From positions 2,542,001-2,606,000 of the forward strand of contig NZ_CP080766.1 of assembly GCF_019602855.1 (NCBI RefSeq): a stretch of 64,000 nucleotides of DNA, in the 5' to 3' direction. The notes beneath the pieces were generated by a model. The model searched no databases. It saw only the letters and a list, made by a program, of their open reading frames with translations, and was not told the origin of the DNA. Numbering within the stretch: the stretch's first letter is position 1; each line of letters opens with the position of its first letter. This document shows, in pieces, positions 8,653 to 17,323 of the stretch. This DNA comes from Cupriavidus pinatubonensis. GTDB taxonomy: Bacteria > Pseudomonadota > Gammaproteobacteria > Burkholderiales > Burkholderiaceae. The translations under genes and the position numbers were made by a program.

Positions 8653-9591
8653 ATGACTGGTCTTGTGATGACGCCAGCGAACGGCAGACGGTACGCGGCA
8701 ACACAGATCCTCGCGATCTTTGCCATCCTCGCATTCTTCGGCGCTAGCCCCTGCGTGTTCGCGCAGGAAACCGGCAATGCAGCGCGCCTGCGCGACAAGT
8801 ACGCGAGCCTGACCGAACAGTTGAGCCGCAACCCGTTTCAGCGCCAGCTATACCTGGCGTCAACGGAAACCGACTCCACGCTGACCGGAGATATCTATGC
8901 GGTGGTCGACTATCCCTTCGCCACCGTCAACGGCTCGCTCAATGATCCGGCGCAGGGCCCTGCCAACTGGTGCGACGCGCTGATCCTGCACCTGAACGTG
9001 AAATATTGCCGGGCATCGACGAGCGGAAATGGCCCCATCCTTACCGTCAACCTGGGCAGAAAGGTCGAGGAAAAACTTTCCTCCACGTACCGCGTGCAAT
9101 TCACCTACCGCGTGGCGGCGACGGGGCCCGACTACTTCCAGGTGAGGCTCGACGCGGACAGCGGCCCGATGAGCACGCGCGATTACCGCATCGTGCTGGA
9201 GGCCACTTCGATTTCCGCCAGCCGTACCTTCGTGCATCTGACGTATGCATACAGCTATGGCATGGCCGGGCGCATGGCGATGAAAACCTATCTGGCGACG
9301 CTGGGCAGTGGCAAAGTGGGCTTCACCACCACGCGTGATCCATCGACCGGGAGGACCGAATATATCGGCGGTGTACGAGGGCTTCTGGAGCGCAACACGA
9401 TGCGTTACTACCTGGCCATCGACGCGTATCTGGCAACGCTGTCCGTGCCACCCGCCAAACGCCTTGGCCAGCGCCTGGCCAGCTGGTTCGATGCCACCGA
9501 GAAATATTCGCGCCAACTGCACGAGGTGGATCGGGATGCGTACATGACGATGAAGCTAAACGAGTATCAGAGGCAGCAGACCGCGCAATGA
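8653..9591 (+). CDS. Exported hypothetical protein, 312 aa
   Basis: Not recognised by function. The N-terminus has a basic stretch and hydrophobic core (residues about 15-37, ILAIFAILAFFGASPCVFAQ) typical of a signal peptide. The mature part is rich in beta-strand-like text (STLTGDIYAVVDYPFATV, YRVQFTYRVAATGPDYFQV, ASRTFVHLTYAYSYGMAGRMAM) and ends in a helical tail; this alternation recalls START/SRPBCC-like lipid-binding proteins, which is only an impression. Two cysteines (NWCDAL, KYCRAS) lie 15 residues apart and may pair. There is no strong ribosome site at 8653; an ATG at 8668 is an alternative start. It follows the 117-residue exported protein closely. Confidence 0.75.
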   Translation: MTGLVMTPANGRRYAATQILAIFAILAFFGASPCVFAQETGNAARLRDKYASLTEQLSRNPFQRQLYLASTETDSTLTGDIYAVVDYPFATVNGSLNDPAQGPANWCDALILHLNVKYCRASTSGNGPILTVNLGRKVEEKLSSTYRVQFTYRVAATGPDYFQVRLDADSGPMSTRDYRIVLEATSISASRTFVHLTYAYSYGMAGRMAMKTYLATLGSGKVGFTTTRDPSTGRTEYIGGVRGLLERNTMRYYLAIDAYLATLSVPPAKRLGQRLASWFDATEKYSRQLHEVDRDAYMTMKLNEYQRQQTAQ

Positions 9592-9777
9592 CAGAGGAAC
9601 CAGCGAACAGGCCATCGAGTGCTGGCTTGCAGCGGATCAAACTAGACTAAATTGATTGGCGTTAACCCTTGTGTGGCATGAATTGCCATTCTTTTGGCGC
9701 GATTTGTGGCTTTTGAAATGCTTCGCGCCAATACCATCGGGTCCATACATTGCGCTGCCTGGCAAAGGGAGACCCGA

Positions 9778-11052
9778 ATGGAAATGAAGGGCAGCAGAGC
9801 TGATGAACGGGCAGCACCCGGTGTGCTGACCGCGCAGAGCGATCCACAGCCGAAGGCCCTTCCTGGCATTGCCGCCATGGCGGCCATTGCAGCGGGATTG
9901 TCGATGCTCGGGCAGTTTGCCATCGCGACCTATCTGCCCGCCTTCGCGATCATGAGCGATGCGCTGCACGCGACGAACGCGCAGGTCCAGCAGTCGCTCA
10001 CTGCTTATCTGCTGCCCTTCGCGCTGATGCTGCCGTGGCACGGCGCCATCTCCGATGCCGTGGGCCGCCGGCGGATGGTTTTGCTCGGTTGTGCGTTGTT
10101 CACCATCGGCTCACTGGTCTGTGCCGGGGCCACTGGCATCGATATGCTTCACGCCGGGCGGGTACTGCAGGGCATCAGTGCCGGCATTGGCGTGATCGTC
10201 GGCCGGGCCATGGTGCGCGATGTCTTCGACGGCATGCAGGCCCAGCAGGTCATGGCGCTGGTCGCGATGATCTTTGCGCTGGCTCCGGCGATCGCGCCGG
10301 TCTGCGGCGGCTGGCTCTTGCTGTGGACAGGCTGGCGCAGCATCTTTGTCTTCCTGGCGCTCGTGTCGGCGTCGCTGCTCGTCGCCTGCTGGCGATGGGT
10401 GCCCGAAACCTTGCCGCCCGCGCGCCGCCATCCGCTTCATCCCGCTTTGCTGGCGCGCGGCTATGGGTCCATGTTGACCCATTGGCGCTTTGTCGCGCTG
10501 ACGCTCGCGAACGCCGGGGTCAACGTTGGCATCTATGTCTATATCTTTGCCGCGCCCACGTTCGTGACCCGGCATCTCGGGCTTGGTGCGCAGTCGTTCG
10601 GCTGGCTATTCATCCCGATCGTAGCGGGGATCATGCTGGGCTCGCTCGTGTCGCATCGCATGGCCGGCAGGATCAGCCCGGTGCGCAGCGTGCTGCTCGG
10701 GCACGCTGTCATGCTGTTCGCCGGCATATTGAACATTGTGCTCACGGCGCTGCACGCCCCGGCCATGCCGTGGGCGCTGATCGCACTGCCCGTCTACGGC
10801 GCCGGCATGACCATCACGCAACCGAGCCTGCAATTGCTGGCGCTCGATTGTTTCCCGGAACGGCGCGGGCTCGCATCGAGTGGCTATGTCACGGTGCAGC
10901 AGTTCGGCAATTTCCTGATGTCAGCGCTGCTGGTCCCGCTGCTGCTGGATTCGACAGTCAAGCTGGCGGTTTGTATGGCAGCGCTGCAGTTATTCGGCCT
11001 CGCCATGTTCATGGGCGGGCAACGCGACAGGGCAGTCGTGGTTTCTTCGTGA
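9778..11052 (+). CDS. Bcr/CflA-family MFS drug exporter
   Basis: A 424-residue inner-membrane protein with twelve predicted membrane segments. The major-facilitator loop signature DAVGRRRMVLLG lies between segments 2 and 3, and AGRVLQGISAGIGVIVGRAMVRD is the Bcr/CflA version of the segment 4-5 motif. Members are proton-driven exporters of bicyclomycin, chloramphenicol, sulfonamides or, physiologically, cysteine and dipeptides; the substrate here is unknown. The start at 9778 follows AAAGGGA; an upstream in-frame ATG at 9694 has none, and homology starts later. A 40-residue polar N-terminal tail precedes the first membrane segment. The convergent DsbA-like gene begins nine bases past its stop. 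Confidence 0.9.
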   Translation: MEMKGSRADERAAPGVLTAQSDPQPKALPGIAAMAAIAAGLSMLGQFAIATYLPAFAIMSDALHATNAQVQQSLTAYLLPFALMLPWHGAISDAVGRRRMVLLGCALFTIGSLVCAGATGIDMLHAGRVLQGISAGIGVIVGRAMVRDVFDGMQAQQVMALVAMIFALAPAIAPVCGGWLLLWTGWRSIFVFLALVSASLLVACWRWVPETLPPARRHPLHPALLARGYGSMLTHWRFVALTLANAGVNVGIYVYIFAAPTFVTRHLGLGAQSFGWLFIPIVAGIMLGSLVSHRMAGRISPVRSVLLGHAVMLFAGILNIVLTALHAPAMPWALIALPVYGAGMTITQPSLQLLALDCFPERRGLASSGYVTVQQFGNFLMSALLVPLLLDSTVKLAVCMAALQLFGLAMFMGGQRDRAVVVSS

Positions 11053-11061
11053 AACCAACGT

Positions 11062-11583
11062 TCAACCCGCCAACGCCACATCAATGGCGCGCTGCAGCCG
11101 TTCCATACCGAAGGTCACGTCCTGCACCACGCCATTGACGAAGAACGATGGCGTGCCCCGTACCTGCCATTGCGTGGCGCCGCGCATGTCATCGCGGATA
11201 TGCGGCAGGTGCGAGTGAGCCGCCATGTCGCTGTCGAAGCGGTTCAGGTCCATGCCGAGCATGCCGGCATAGTGGCGTAGCGCTTCCGATTTCAGGCCGT
11301 TCGGCTTTTCGTGCAGCAGGCGGTACATCTGCCAGAACTTCTGCTGCGCGCCGGCCGCTTCCGCGCATTCGGCCGCGGCTTCGGCGGATGGATGCCAGTG
11401 AGACATCGGATAGTGCCGATAGACGAAGCGGACCTGCGGGCCATAGTGCTCCATCAGGATCTTCATGGCGCCGTAGGCCATGCGGCAGTATTCGCATTCG
11501 AAGTCGCCATATTCGACGACGGTGACCCTGGCGGTGTCAGGGCCGATGGCATGGTCGGCAGCGGTAACGGCGACGTCTGGCAT
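11062..11583 (-). CDS. DsbA/FrnE-like thioredoxin-fold oxidoreductase
   Basis: A 173-residue protein with a DsbA-family thioredoxin fold. The active site is CEYC at residues 30-33, in a VVEYGDFECEYC context typical of the cytoplasmic Dsb-like proteins found alone or fused to Na+/H+ antiporters, and the cis-proline loop is RGTPSFFVNG near residue 145. No signal peptide is present (the protein opens MPDVAVTAADHAIG), so it should act in the cytoplasm, unlike classical DsbA. An insertion of helices occupies residues 60-135. It is alone in its transcription unit; the MFS gene converges on it with a nine-base gap. Its partner substrate is unknown. Confidence 0.85.
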   Translation of the reverse strand: MPDVAVTAADHAIGPDTARVTVVEYGDFECEYCRMAYGAMKILMEHYGPQVRFVYRHYPMSHWHPSAEAAAECAEAAGAQQKFWQMYRLLHEKPNGLKSEALRHYAGMLGMDLNRFDSDMAAHSHLPHIRDDMRGATQWQVRGTPSFFVNGVVQDVTFGMERLQRAIDVALAG

Positions 11584-11725
11584 GGAGCGCTCCGGTTCAT
11601 GGGCGGGCGGCCCGGGGACTTTCCAGTTTAGGCGCAGACCGGCCTCACCGCGCCGCCAGCTGATCGGCTACAGCTTCGCGCCCGAACGCAACCGCTGCGT
11701 GTTCTTCATCGGCCGCGATGGATCT

Positions 11726-12358
11726 TTAGATGCCACCGTGCGCGGCGATGAACATGGTGACGGCCGACCGGCAATAGGATTCGATTTCGTTGTCATCCTT
11801 TGCTTTCGCCTCGTCGAAGCGGGCGATAAGCAGGAGATCGGATCCTTTGAAAAGCGCGGCAAACAAGCGGGCGGACTGGAGAGCATCGGGTACGTTCAGA
11901 ATCGCTTTCGCGTGCAACTGACGCAACACGGCCTCGATTTGGGCGATGACATGGGCGGGCCCGGCTTCGTAATGGAGCTTGCTTAACGACTTTTGATTCG
12001 TCTTGTCGGCCAAAACCATGGCTTCGACACTACGGACGTCCGGGCTCAACAGCGTGCGAAGCAGGGATGACCCCAACGCCATGAGCTGATCTTCGGCCGA
12101 GCCGTCGACGCCTTCGAAAAGGGCCTGCGGTGCAAACTGCTCGCAGCGGGCCACCATGGCCGCGCTGAACAGCGCCTCCTTGTTCTCGAAGTGCCGATAG
12201 ATGCTTAGCTTGGATATCTTCGCCCGCTGGGCGACCTTGTCCATGGTCGTCGCTTGAAAACCCAGTTCCACGAAGAGTTCGCAGGCGGTGTCGACTATCG
12301 TTTGGCGAAGCGCCTCGTTGGCGGGCCGGCCGCGCCGGCTCTGGCTGTTTTCGGTCAC
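11726..12358 (-). CDS. TetR/AcrR-family transcriptional repressor
   Basis: A 210-residue regulator. The N-terminal helix-turn-helix is clear (residues about 12-58): TACELFVELGFQATTMDKV, then KISKLSIYRHFENKEALF, the signature of TetR proteins. The C-terminal 150 residues form the ligand-binding/dimer domain, with the AefR-like C-terminal pattern and no recognised ligand signature. The gene is divergent from the CPYC flavoprotein; two palindromes in the 60-bp region next to its start make it the probable repressor of both. The base composition is lower in GC than the neighbours, consistent with acquisition together with the flavoprotein gene. Confidence 0.9.
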   Translation of the reverse strand: MTENSQSRRGRPANEALRQTIVDTACELFVELGFQATTMDKVAQRAKISKLSIYRHFENKEALFSAAMVARCEQFAPQALFEGVDGSAEDQLMALGSSLLRTLLSPDVRSVEAMVLADKTNQKSLSKLHYEAGPAHVIAQIEAVLRQLHAKAILNVPDALQSARLFAALFKGSDLLLIARFDEAKAKDDNEIESYCRSAVTMFIAAHGGI

Positions 12359-12368
12359 GACAATTCCG

Positions 12369-12418
12369 ATACTTGACAGTATTTAAATTCTTGCGCTACG
12401 ATACCATTAAGTATCGTA
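12369..12418 (+). promoter_or_regulatory. Promoter with two overlapping palindromic operators (TetR target)
   Basis: A -35 box TTGACA (12373-12378) and a -10-like TACGAT (12397-12402) are spaced by 18 bases and read toward the flavoprotein gene. ATACT-N4-AGTAT (12369-12382) overlaps the -35 box and TACGATAC-N6-GTATCGTA (12397-12418, perfect 8-bp arms) overlaps the -10 box. This layout is typical of a repressor that blocks RNA polymerase; the adjacent TetR protein is the obvious candidate. Confidence 0.75.
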
Positions 12419-12644
12419 AATGAGCAAGCCAAGGGTATGTTTTAACCGGTTGTCCAAATCAGCTTTCCACTGGCCGCCCGGCGATAACGAATGCGGCATT
12501 GTCCGGCCGGTCAATACAGTCATGGGCAACTTTCTCGCCAGTGCCGAAGCCCTCTGGCCGCGGATCGTCTCAAGCGCTTATCTCCGGACGTTATTGCGCA
12601 CCGGGCCCAGCCACCCCTCTATCCACAACACGGAGCCCATCACC

Positions 12645-13538
12645 ATGAATGACGTCATCATCATCGGCGGCAGCTTTGCCGGGCTCGCCGCCGCCCTGCA
12701 GCTCGGCCGTGCGCGCCGCAAGGTCACCGTGCTCGATACCGGCCGACCGCGCAACCGCTTTGCCGGCCACTCGCATGGCCTGCTCGGCCACGATCACAAG
12801 CCGCCGCTGGACATCCTAGTCGAGGCGCGGCAGCAGCTTGCGCGCTATCCAACGATCAGGCTGGTCATAGCTCGGGCCGAGAGCGTGTCTGGCGCCATCG
12901 ACGATTTCTGCGTCGTCACTGACGATCAGGAAAGCCTAAGGGCGCGCCGCCTCATCCTGAGCTATGGCGTCGCCGACCAGATGCCTGATGTTCCGGGCTT
13001 TGCCGAAAGCTGGGGCACGTCCATCGTGCCCTGCCCCTATTGCGACGGCTTTGAAGTCGCCGGCCAGCATTGGGGCCTTCTCTGGTCCGGCCCACAGTCG
13101 CACCAGTCTGCCAGGCTGTTCCGCGATTGGACTGACAAGTTGACTGTCTTCGCCGATGGTCATGACATTGCGGCCGATATCCAGGCCGATCTGGCGCGCC
13201 GCAACATGCCTGTCGTCGATGGCCGGATCGTCGAGATCGCCCATCACACGGGCCATATCACCACCGTCAATCTCGATACCGGCCGCAATGTCGCGGTCGA
13301 CGTCCTGTTCGCCCATCCGCGCAACAAGCCGTCCGCAAGCCTGCATGAATCACTGGGCCTCGCCACGGTCGATACGCCCACTGGCATCGTCCTCAAAGTC
13401 GACGAGCGCCGCCAAACCAGCATCCCCGGCATCTACGCCGCTGGCGACCTCGCCACGCCCTTCTTGCCCTCGGTCACCCAGGCATCATCGCAGGGCGCGA
13501 TGGCGGGTATCTTCGCCCAGCAGTCGATGGTTGTTTGA
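12645..13538 (+). CDS. Thioredoxin-reductase-like FAD protein with CPYC and degenerate NAD(P)H site
   Basis: A 297-residue protein of the low-molecular-weight thioredoxin-reductase fold. FAD motifs are intact: IIIGGSFAGLAAAL at the N-terminus and IYAAGDLATP near residue 272. A redox pair CPYC sits at 130-133 where thioredoxin reductase has CATC. The following NAD(P)H motif (GGGxxA in the family) is replaced by LLWSGPQSHQ, so NADPH binding is doubtful. The combination of CxxC with no nucleotide site is known in dithiol oxidases such as GliT and HlmI and in ferredoxin- or flavin-linked relatives. The ATG at 12645 is chosen because homology begins there; the frame is open back to 12420 but that 75-residue stretch is unlike any flavoprotein. 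Confidence 0.8.
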   Translation: MNDVIIIGGSFAGLAAALQLGRARRKVTVLDTGRPRNRFAGHSHGLLGHDHKPPLDILVEARQQLARYPTIRLVIARAESVSGAIDDFCVVTDDQESLRARRLILSYGVADQMPDVPGFAESWGTSIVPCPYCDGFEVAGQHWGLLWSGPQSHQSARLFRDWTDKLTVFADGHDIAADIQADLARRNMPVVDGRIVEIAHHTGHITTVNLDTGRNVAVDVLFAHPRNKPSASLHESLGLATVDTPTGIVLKVDERRQTSIPGIYAAGDLATPFLPSVTQASSQGAMAGIFAQQSMVV

Positions 13539-13686
13539 GAGTACAGATTCCTTTCTCCCGTTGCGTCGTCGCCTTCGAAAAGGTCGGCGTAGGAGCAACC
13601 TATGGATGATGCGTGGACGGCTGATGGGCGAGGCCGTTGCATGACGCAAAAGCCGCCCGGGCGGGCAGGCAATCGGCGCCTTCTTT

Positions 13687-14084
13687 ATGCCGGACCTGAA
13701 GCTGATCCTCAAGAACCATGTGCCGGATTTTCCTGGCAAGAAGGTCGACATCAGCCTCCAGATCACCGATTCGCCGGCCCCGTCCGTCGTCGCCAGAAAG
13801 CTGGCCTCGGTGCATTGGCTGATATGCGGCAGTCCTGCCTATTTGTACGACAAGGCTGAGCCGTCGAGCCCTTCGGACCTGGCCAGGCTGGACTGGGTCG
13901 ACCAGTACATCCGCGACTTCCTGGAACTGGATGGCGACGCTGGGGTGGAGCGCGTGAAGATCCGTACGCGGCTCCGGCGAAAGTCAAGGTGCTGCTGGAT
14001 TTCATCGTGCGCGCGTTCGACGGCAGCGGCGGAAGCCTGGCGGCCGTGGCGGAGCGTTATGCCGAGCGTGAAACGGCGATCTGA
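13687..14084 (+). pseudogene. Remnant of a LysR-family effector-binding domain
   Basis: The first frame (about 13687-13930) reads text typical of a LysR effector domain: VDISLQITDSP, VVARKLASVHWLICGSPAYL, then a proline/serine linker and DLARLDW. The stretch that should lie between the strand and VVARKLA (DLVEEGFDLAVRIG-type text) is missing. The C-terminal part continues in another frame (about 13940-14084: DPYAAPAKVKVLLDFIVRAF to a TGA at 14082). No DNA-binding domain is found upstream. The deletion and the frame change indicate a decayed gene rather than an active regulator. Confidence 0.6.
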
Positions 14085-14197
14085 TCACCCGCGACGGTTC
14101 CATGTTGTCAGCGCCAGACCGACATCGACCTTTGCAGGCTTGGTATAGAACGAAGTCATACCTTCCCTCAATCTTTCACCGGTTTGGGAGCATTGCG

Positions 14198-14416
14198 ATG
14201 ACTGAACTGAACGCGTTACCCGAGACAGACCCACGCCACCACACCCTCAAGATCAAGGCCATGCTCAACGACACGTTGCAGCACTTGCGCGACGATGTCA
14301 CCAAGGTCACCGACCCGAAGGCGCAAGCATTGTTTGAGACCTCTGCCGAAGTGCTGCAGGGTTTGCTGACGGCCTATGACCATTTCGAGCAGCGTAGCGA
14401 ACCGGCATGGCGTTAG
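14198..14416 (+). CDS. Small hypothetical protein, 72 aa
   Basis: Not recognised by function. A 72-residue acidic, mainly helical protein with no membrane segment, no cysteine and a pattern suggestive of a helical hairpin (TLKIKAMLNDTLQHLRDDV, then AQALFETSAEVLQGLLTAYDHFE). The start at 14198 follows TTGGGAG at a good distance. The size and pattern match short conserved hypothetical proteins common in Cupriavidus and Ralstonia. It stands alone; its stop is six bases from the convergent FAD/Fe-S dehydrogenase gene. Confidence 0.65.
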   Translation: MTELNALPETDPRHHTLKIKAMLNDTLQHLRDDVTKVTDPKAQALFETSAEVLQGLLTAYDHFEQRSEPAWR

Positions 14417-14422
14417 CGCGGC

Positions 14423-17323
14423 TCACCCCGTTGATGCGGTTCCGGCGCGCGCCAGCATCTGCGCGATATGAAGCGGAACGGTGCCCGCGTGGTGCCGGAT
14501 CTGCAGGCGGCAACTGAAGCCGTCGGCAACGACCATCGTTCCGGCTGATTTCGCCAGGATCTTCGGGATCAACGTCCGTTGCGCGCACGCGTTCGACACC
14601 GTTTGCTTGTCCGGCAGAAAGCCGAACGATCCGGCCATGCCGCAGCAACCGGAATCGAGCACGGTGGGCACGACGCCCACCGCACGCAGCGCTTCTTCCT
14701 CGCCCGCGGTCTTCCAGATCGACCGGTGATGGCAATGCGCGTGGACGAGCGCGTTCCCCGACAACGTGTGCATGCCGCGCAGCGCGTCCCGCTGGCACAG
14801 GAAATCGGGCAGCAGGAAGGATTGCTGGCGCAGGCGCATTGCCTGCTCGTCGCCGCCCAGCAGTTCGCGCATTTCCTCGTGGAAGACCGACAGGCAGGCG
14901 GGTTCCAGCACGACTACCGGCGTCCCGCGGCGGATATCCTCGGCCAGGGTATCGAGCACGTCGCGCAGATACGCGCGCGCCCGGTCCAGCATGCCGTACT
15001 CGTAGAGTGGGCGGCCGCAGCATAGCGGCTGGGGTGGAATGTGCACGTCGTGGCCGGTGGCTTCGAGCACCGATACGGCGTCGCGCGCGATGTCGGGCTC
15101 GAAGGCATTGGTGAATGTGTCCGGCCACAGGATCACCCGGCGCCCGTGCGGAGCCTGGCGCGGCCGGGTGGCAAACCAGTCCCGGAACGATTGCTTCGCG
15201 AAACGTGGAATCTCGCGGCCGCTCGCGACGTTCGCCAGCTTGTGGGCCGCCAGCGACAGCAGCGGCGCGTGCGTGAGCAGGTTGAACAAGCCAGGCGCAT
15301 GCATGCCCAGGCGCGCCCATTGGTCGACCAGCCCGAAGGCGAACGCTTCGCGTGGCCGGTGGCGGCGTTCGTAGTAGTGGGCCATGAACTCGGCACGGTA
15401 GATCGCCATGTCCACGTTCACGGGACATTCGCCCCTGCAGCCCTTGCATGACAGGCACAGGTCCAGCGCCTCATGCACGGCCTCGGAACGCCAGCCGTCC
15501 TGTACCACCTCGCCCTTGAGCATCTCGAACAGCATGCGGGCGCGGCCGCGTGTCGAATGCCGTTCCTCGCCCGTTGCCATGTAGCTCGGACACATCACAC
15601 CCTTGTTCTTGCGGCATTCGCCCACGCCGACGCAGCGCAGCACCGCACGTGGAAAGCTGCCGCTGTCCGTGGTGTAGTGAAAATAGATGGGCTGCTCGGG
15701 CGGGTTGTAATCCGTGCCGATCCGCAGGTTCTGGTCGATATGCCAGGCGTTGACGACCTTGCCTGGGTTCATGCGGTTGAGCGGATCCCATATCTGCTTG
15801 AACCGGCCGAACGCGCGCATCAGCCGTTCCGGGTACATGATCGGCAGCAGGTCCGCCTTGGACTGGCCATCGCCATGTTCGCCGGAGATGGAGCCGCCAA
15901 GGCTGACGACAAGATGTGCGGCGTCCTGCAGGAATCGCTGCCATATTTCGATGCCCTGCGCCGTTTCCAGGTCGAAATCGATGCGCGTGTGCACACAGCC
16001 CTGGCCGAAGTGGCCGTACAGCGCGCAGGCGTAGCCGTAGCGATCAAACAATTCGCGCAACCGGCGCAGGTATTCGGCCAGATGCCTGGGCGGGACGGCG
16101 GAGTCCTCCCACCCTTCCCACGTGATCTTCTGGTTGGGCACATGCGCGGTCGCGCCAAGGCCGGATTCGCGCACGCGCCAGATCAGCTGTTCCTCGGCGG
16201 GGTCGTCGAAGAGCTTCATCGAAGGCGCGTCGCTGCCGGCCTTGAGCGTGTCCATCAGCTTGCGTGCACGGTCGTCTGCCTGCGCCTTGTCGTCGCCGCC
16301 GAATTCCGCGAGCAGCCATCCGTTGCCCGGTGGCAGCAGCGCTACGTCTTCGGGGTGCAGGTGCAGTGCGGTCATGTCGGCAATCAGCCGGTCGTCCATG
16401 CCTTCCACGGCGATCGGGCCGGACGCCATGACATCGAGCACGTGATCGGCGGCATGGAATACATCCGGATAGCCAAGTGCGAGCAACGACCGTGCGCGCG
16501 GACTATCGACCAGGCGCAGCTTCGCTTCGAGCACGATCACGCACGTGCCCTCGGTGCCCACCAGCGAATGGGCGATATTGCCGTTGTACTCCGGCAGCAG
16601 TGCCTCCAAAGGGTAGCCCGAAACGCGTCGCGGAATGCGCGGCATGTGCTGGCGGATGTCGTCCTGGTATTCATCGCGCAGCGTGCGCAGCAGCCGGTAG
16701 ATCTCGCCGACGCGGTCGCTTCGTGCGGCAAGCGCGTCCCATGCCTGCGGCGTGGTGGCGCCGACGGTCAGCCGGGTGCCGTCGTACGTGAGGATGTCGA
16801 GCTCGATCACATTGCGGATGGTCTCGCCCCCCATCACCGAATGCGGCCCGCACGAGTTGTTGCCGATCATGCCGCCGAGCGTGTTGTGCGTATGCGTGGC
16901 AGGGTCCGGTGCAAACGTCAGGTGATGGGCTTCGGCCGCATCGCGCAGGCGGTCGAGCACCACGCCGGGCTGCACGCGGGCTGTCTTCTCCTGCGGGTCG
17001 ATGGACAGGATGCGGTTGAGGTACTTCGAGAAATCGAGCACGACCGCGACATTGCAGGTCTGCCCGCACAGGCTGGTTCCGCCCCCGCGCGACAGCACCG
17101 GTGCGCCGTGCCGGCGGCACAACGCGACGGTATCGATGACGGCCTGCACGCTGCGCGCAATCACCACGCCGATCGGTACCTGGCGGTAGTTGGATGCATC
17201 CGTCGCATACAGCGCGCGGCTTCCCGCGTCAAAGCGGACTTCCGCATCGACGGTATCGCGGAGCGCCGTCTCCAGCGCGGCGAAGCCTTCGCCGTGGGCC
17301 GAGGCTAGCAGGCCAGGTGACAT
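14423..17323 (-). CDS. FAD-linked oxidoreductase fused to Fe-S (GlcD-GlcF/YdiJ-like 2-hydroxyacid dehydrogenase)
   Basis: A 966-residue two-module enzyme. Residues about 40-280 are a PCMH-type FAD-binding domain (SRGGGTSLCGQTCN; HNTLGGMIGNNSCGPHS), about 290-560 an FAD-oxidase C-terminal domain with HFGQGCVHTRID and ISGEHGDG, and about 600-966 a GlcF-like iron-sulfur part with CVGVGECRKNKGVMCP and CLSCKGCRGECP clusters, then two CCG-type motifs (PLCCGRP and SGCCGMAG). Relatives oxidise D-lactate or D-2-hydroxyglutarate and pass electrons to quinone. Its start at 17323 lies 19 bases inside the preceding enolase-superfamily gene, with AAGGGG upstream. The substrate is unknown; the operon suggests a 2-hydroxyacid. 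Confidence 0.88.
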   Translation of the reverse strand: MSPGLLASAHGEGFAALETALRDTVDAEVRFDAGSRALYATDASNYRQVPIGVVIARSVQAVIDTVALCRRHGAPVLSRGGGTSLCGQTCNVAVVLDFSKYLNRILSIDPQEKTARVQPGVVLDRLRDAAEAHHLTFAPDPATHTHNTLGGMIGNNSCGPHSVMGGETIRNVIELDILTYDGTRLTVGATTPQAWDALAARSDRVGEIYRLLRTLRDEYQDDIRQHMPRIPRRVSGYPLEALLPEYNGNIAHSLVGTEGTCVIVLEAKLRLVDSPRARSLLALGYPDVFHAADHVLDVMASGPIAVEGMDDRLIADMTALHLHPEDVALLPPGNGWLLAEFGGDDKAQADDRARKLMDTLKAGSDAPSMKLFDDPAEEQLIWRVRESGLGATAHVPNQKITWEGWEDSAVPPRHLAEYLRRLRELFDRYGYACALYGHFGQGCVHTRIDFDLETAQGIEIWQRFLQDAAHLVVSLGGSISGEHGDGQSKADLLPIMYPERLMRAFGRFKQIWDPLNRMNPGKVVNAWHIDQNLRIGTDYNPPEQPIYFHYTTDSGSFPRAVLRCVGVGECRKNKGVMCPSYMATGEERHSTRGRARMLFEMLKGEVVQDGWRSEAVHEALDLCLSCKGCRGECPVNVDMAIYRAEFMAHYYERRHRPREAFAFGLVDQWARLGMHAPGLFNLLTHAPLLSLAAHKLANVASGREIPRFAKQSFRDWFATRPRQAPHGRRVILWPDTFTNAFEPDIARDAVSVLEATGHDVHIPPQPLCCGRPLYEYGMLDRARAYLRDVLDTLAEDIRRGTPVVVLEPACLSVFHEEMRELLGGDEQAMRLRQQSFLLPDFLCQRDALRGMHTLSGNALVHAHCHHRSIWKTAGEEEALRAVGVVPTVLDSGCCGMAGSFGFLPDKQTVSNACAQRTLIPKILAKSAGTMVVADGFSCRLQIRHHAGTVPLHIAQMLARAGTASTG

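Noticed and set aside
12420..12644. 75-residue N-terminal extension of the CPYC flavoprotein
   Set aside because: The FAD motif must lie near the N-terminus in this family; the extension lacks homology, and its ATG would sit almost at the predicted transcription start.
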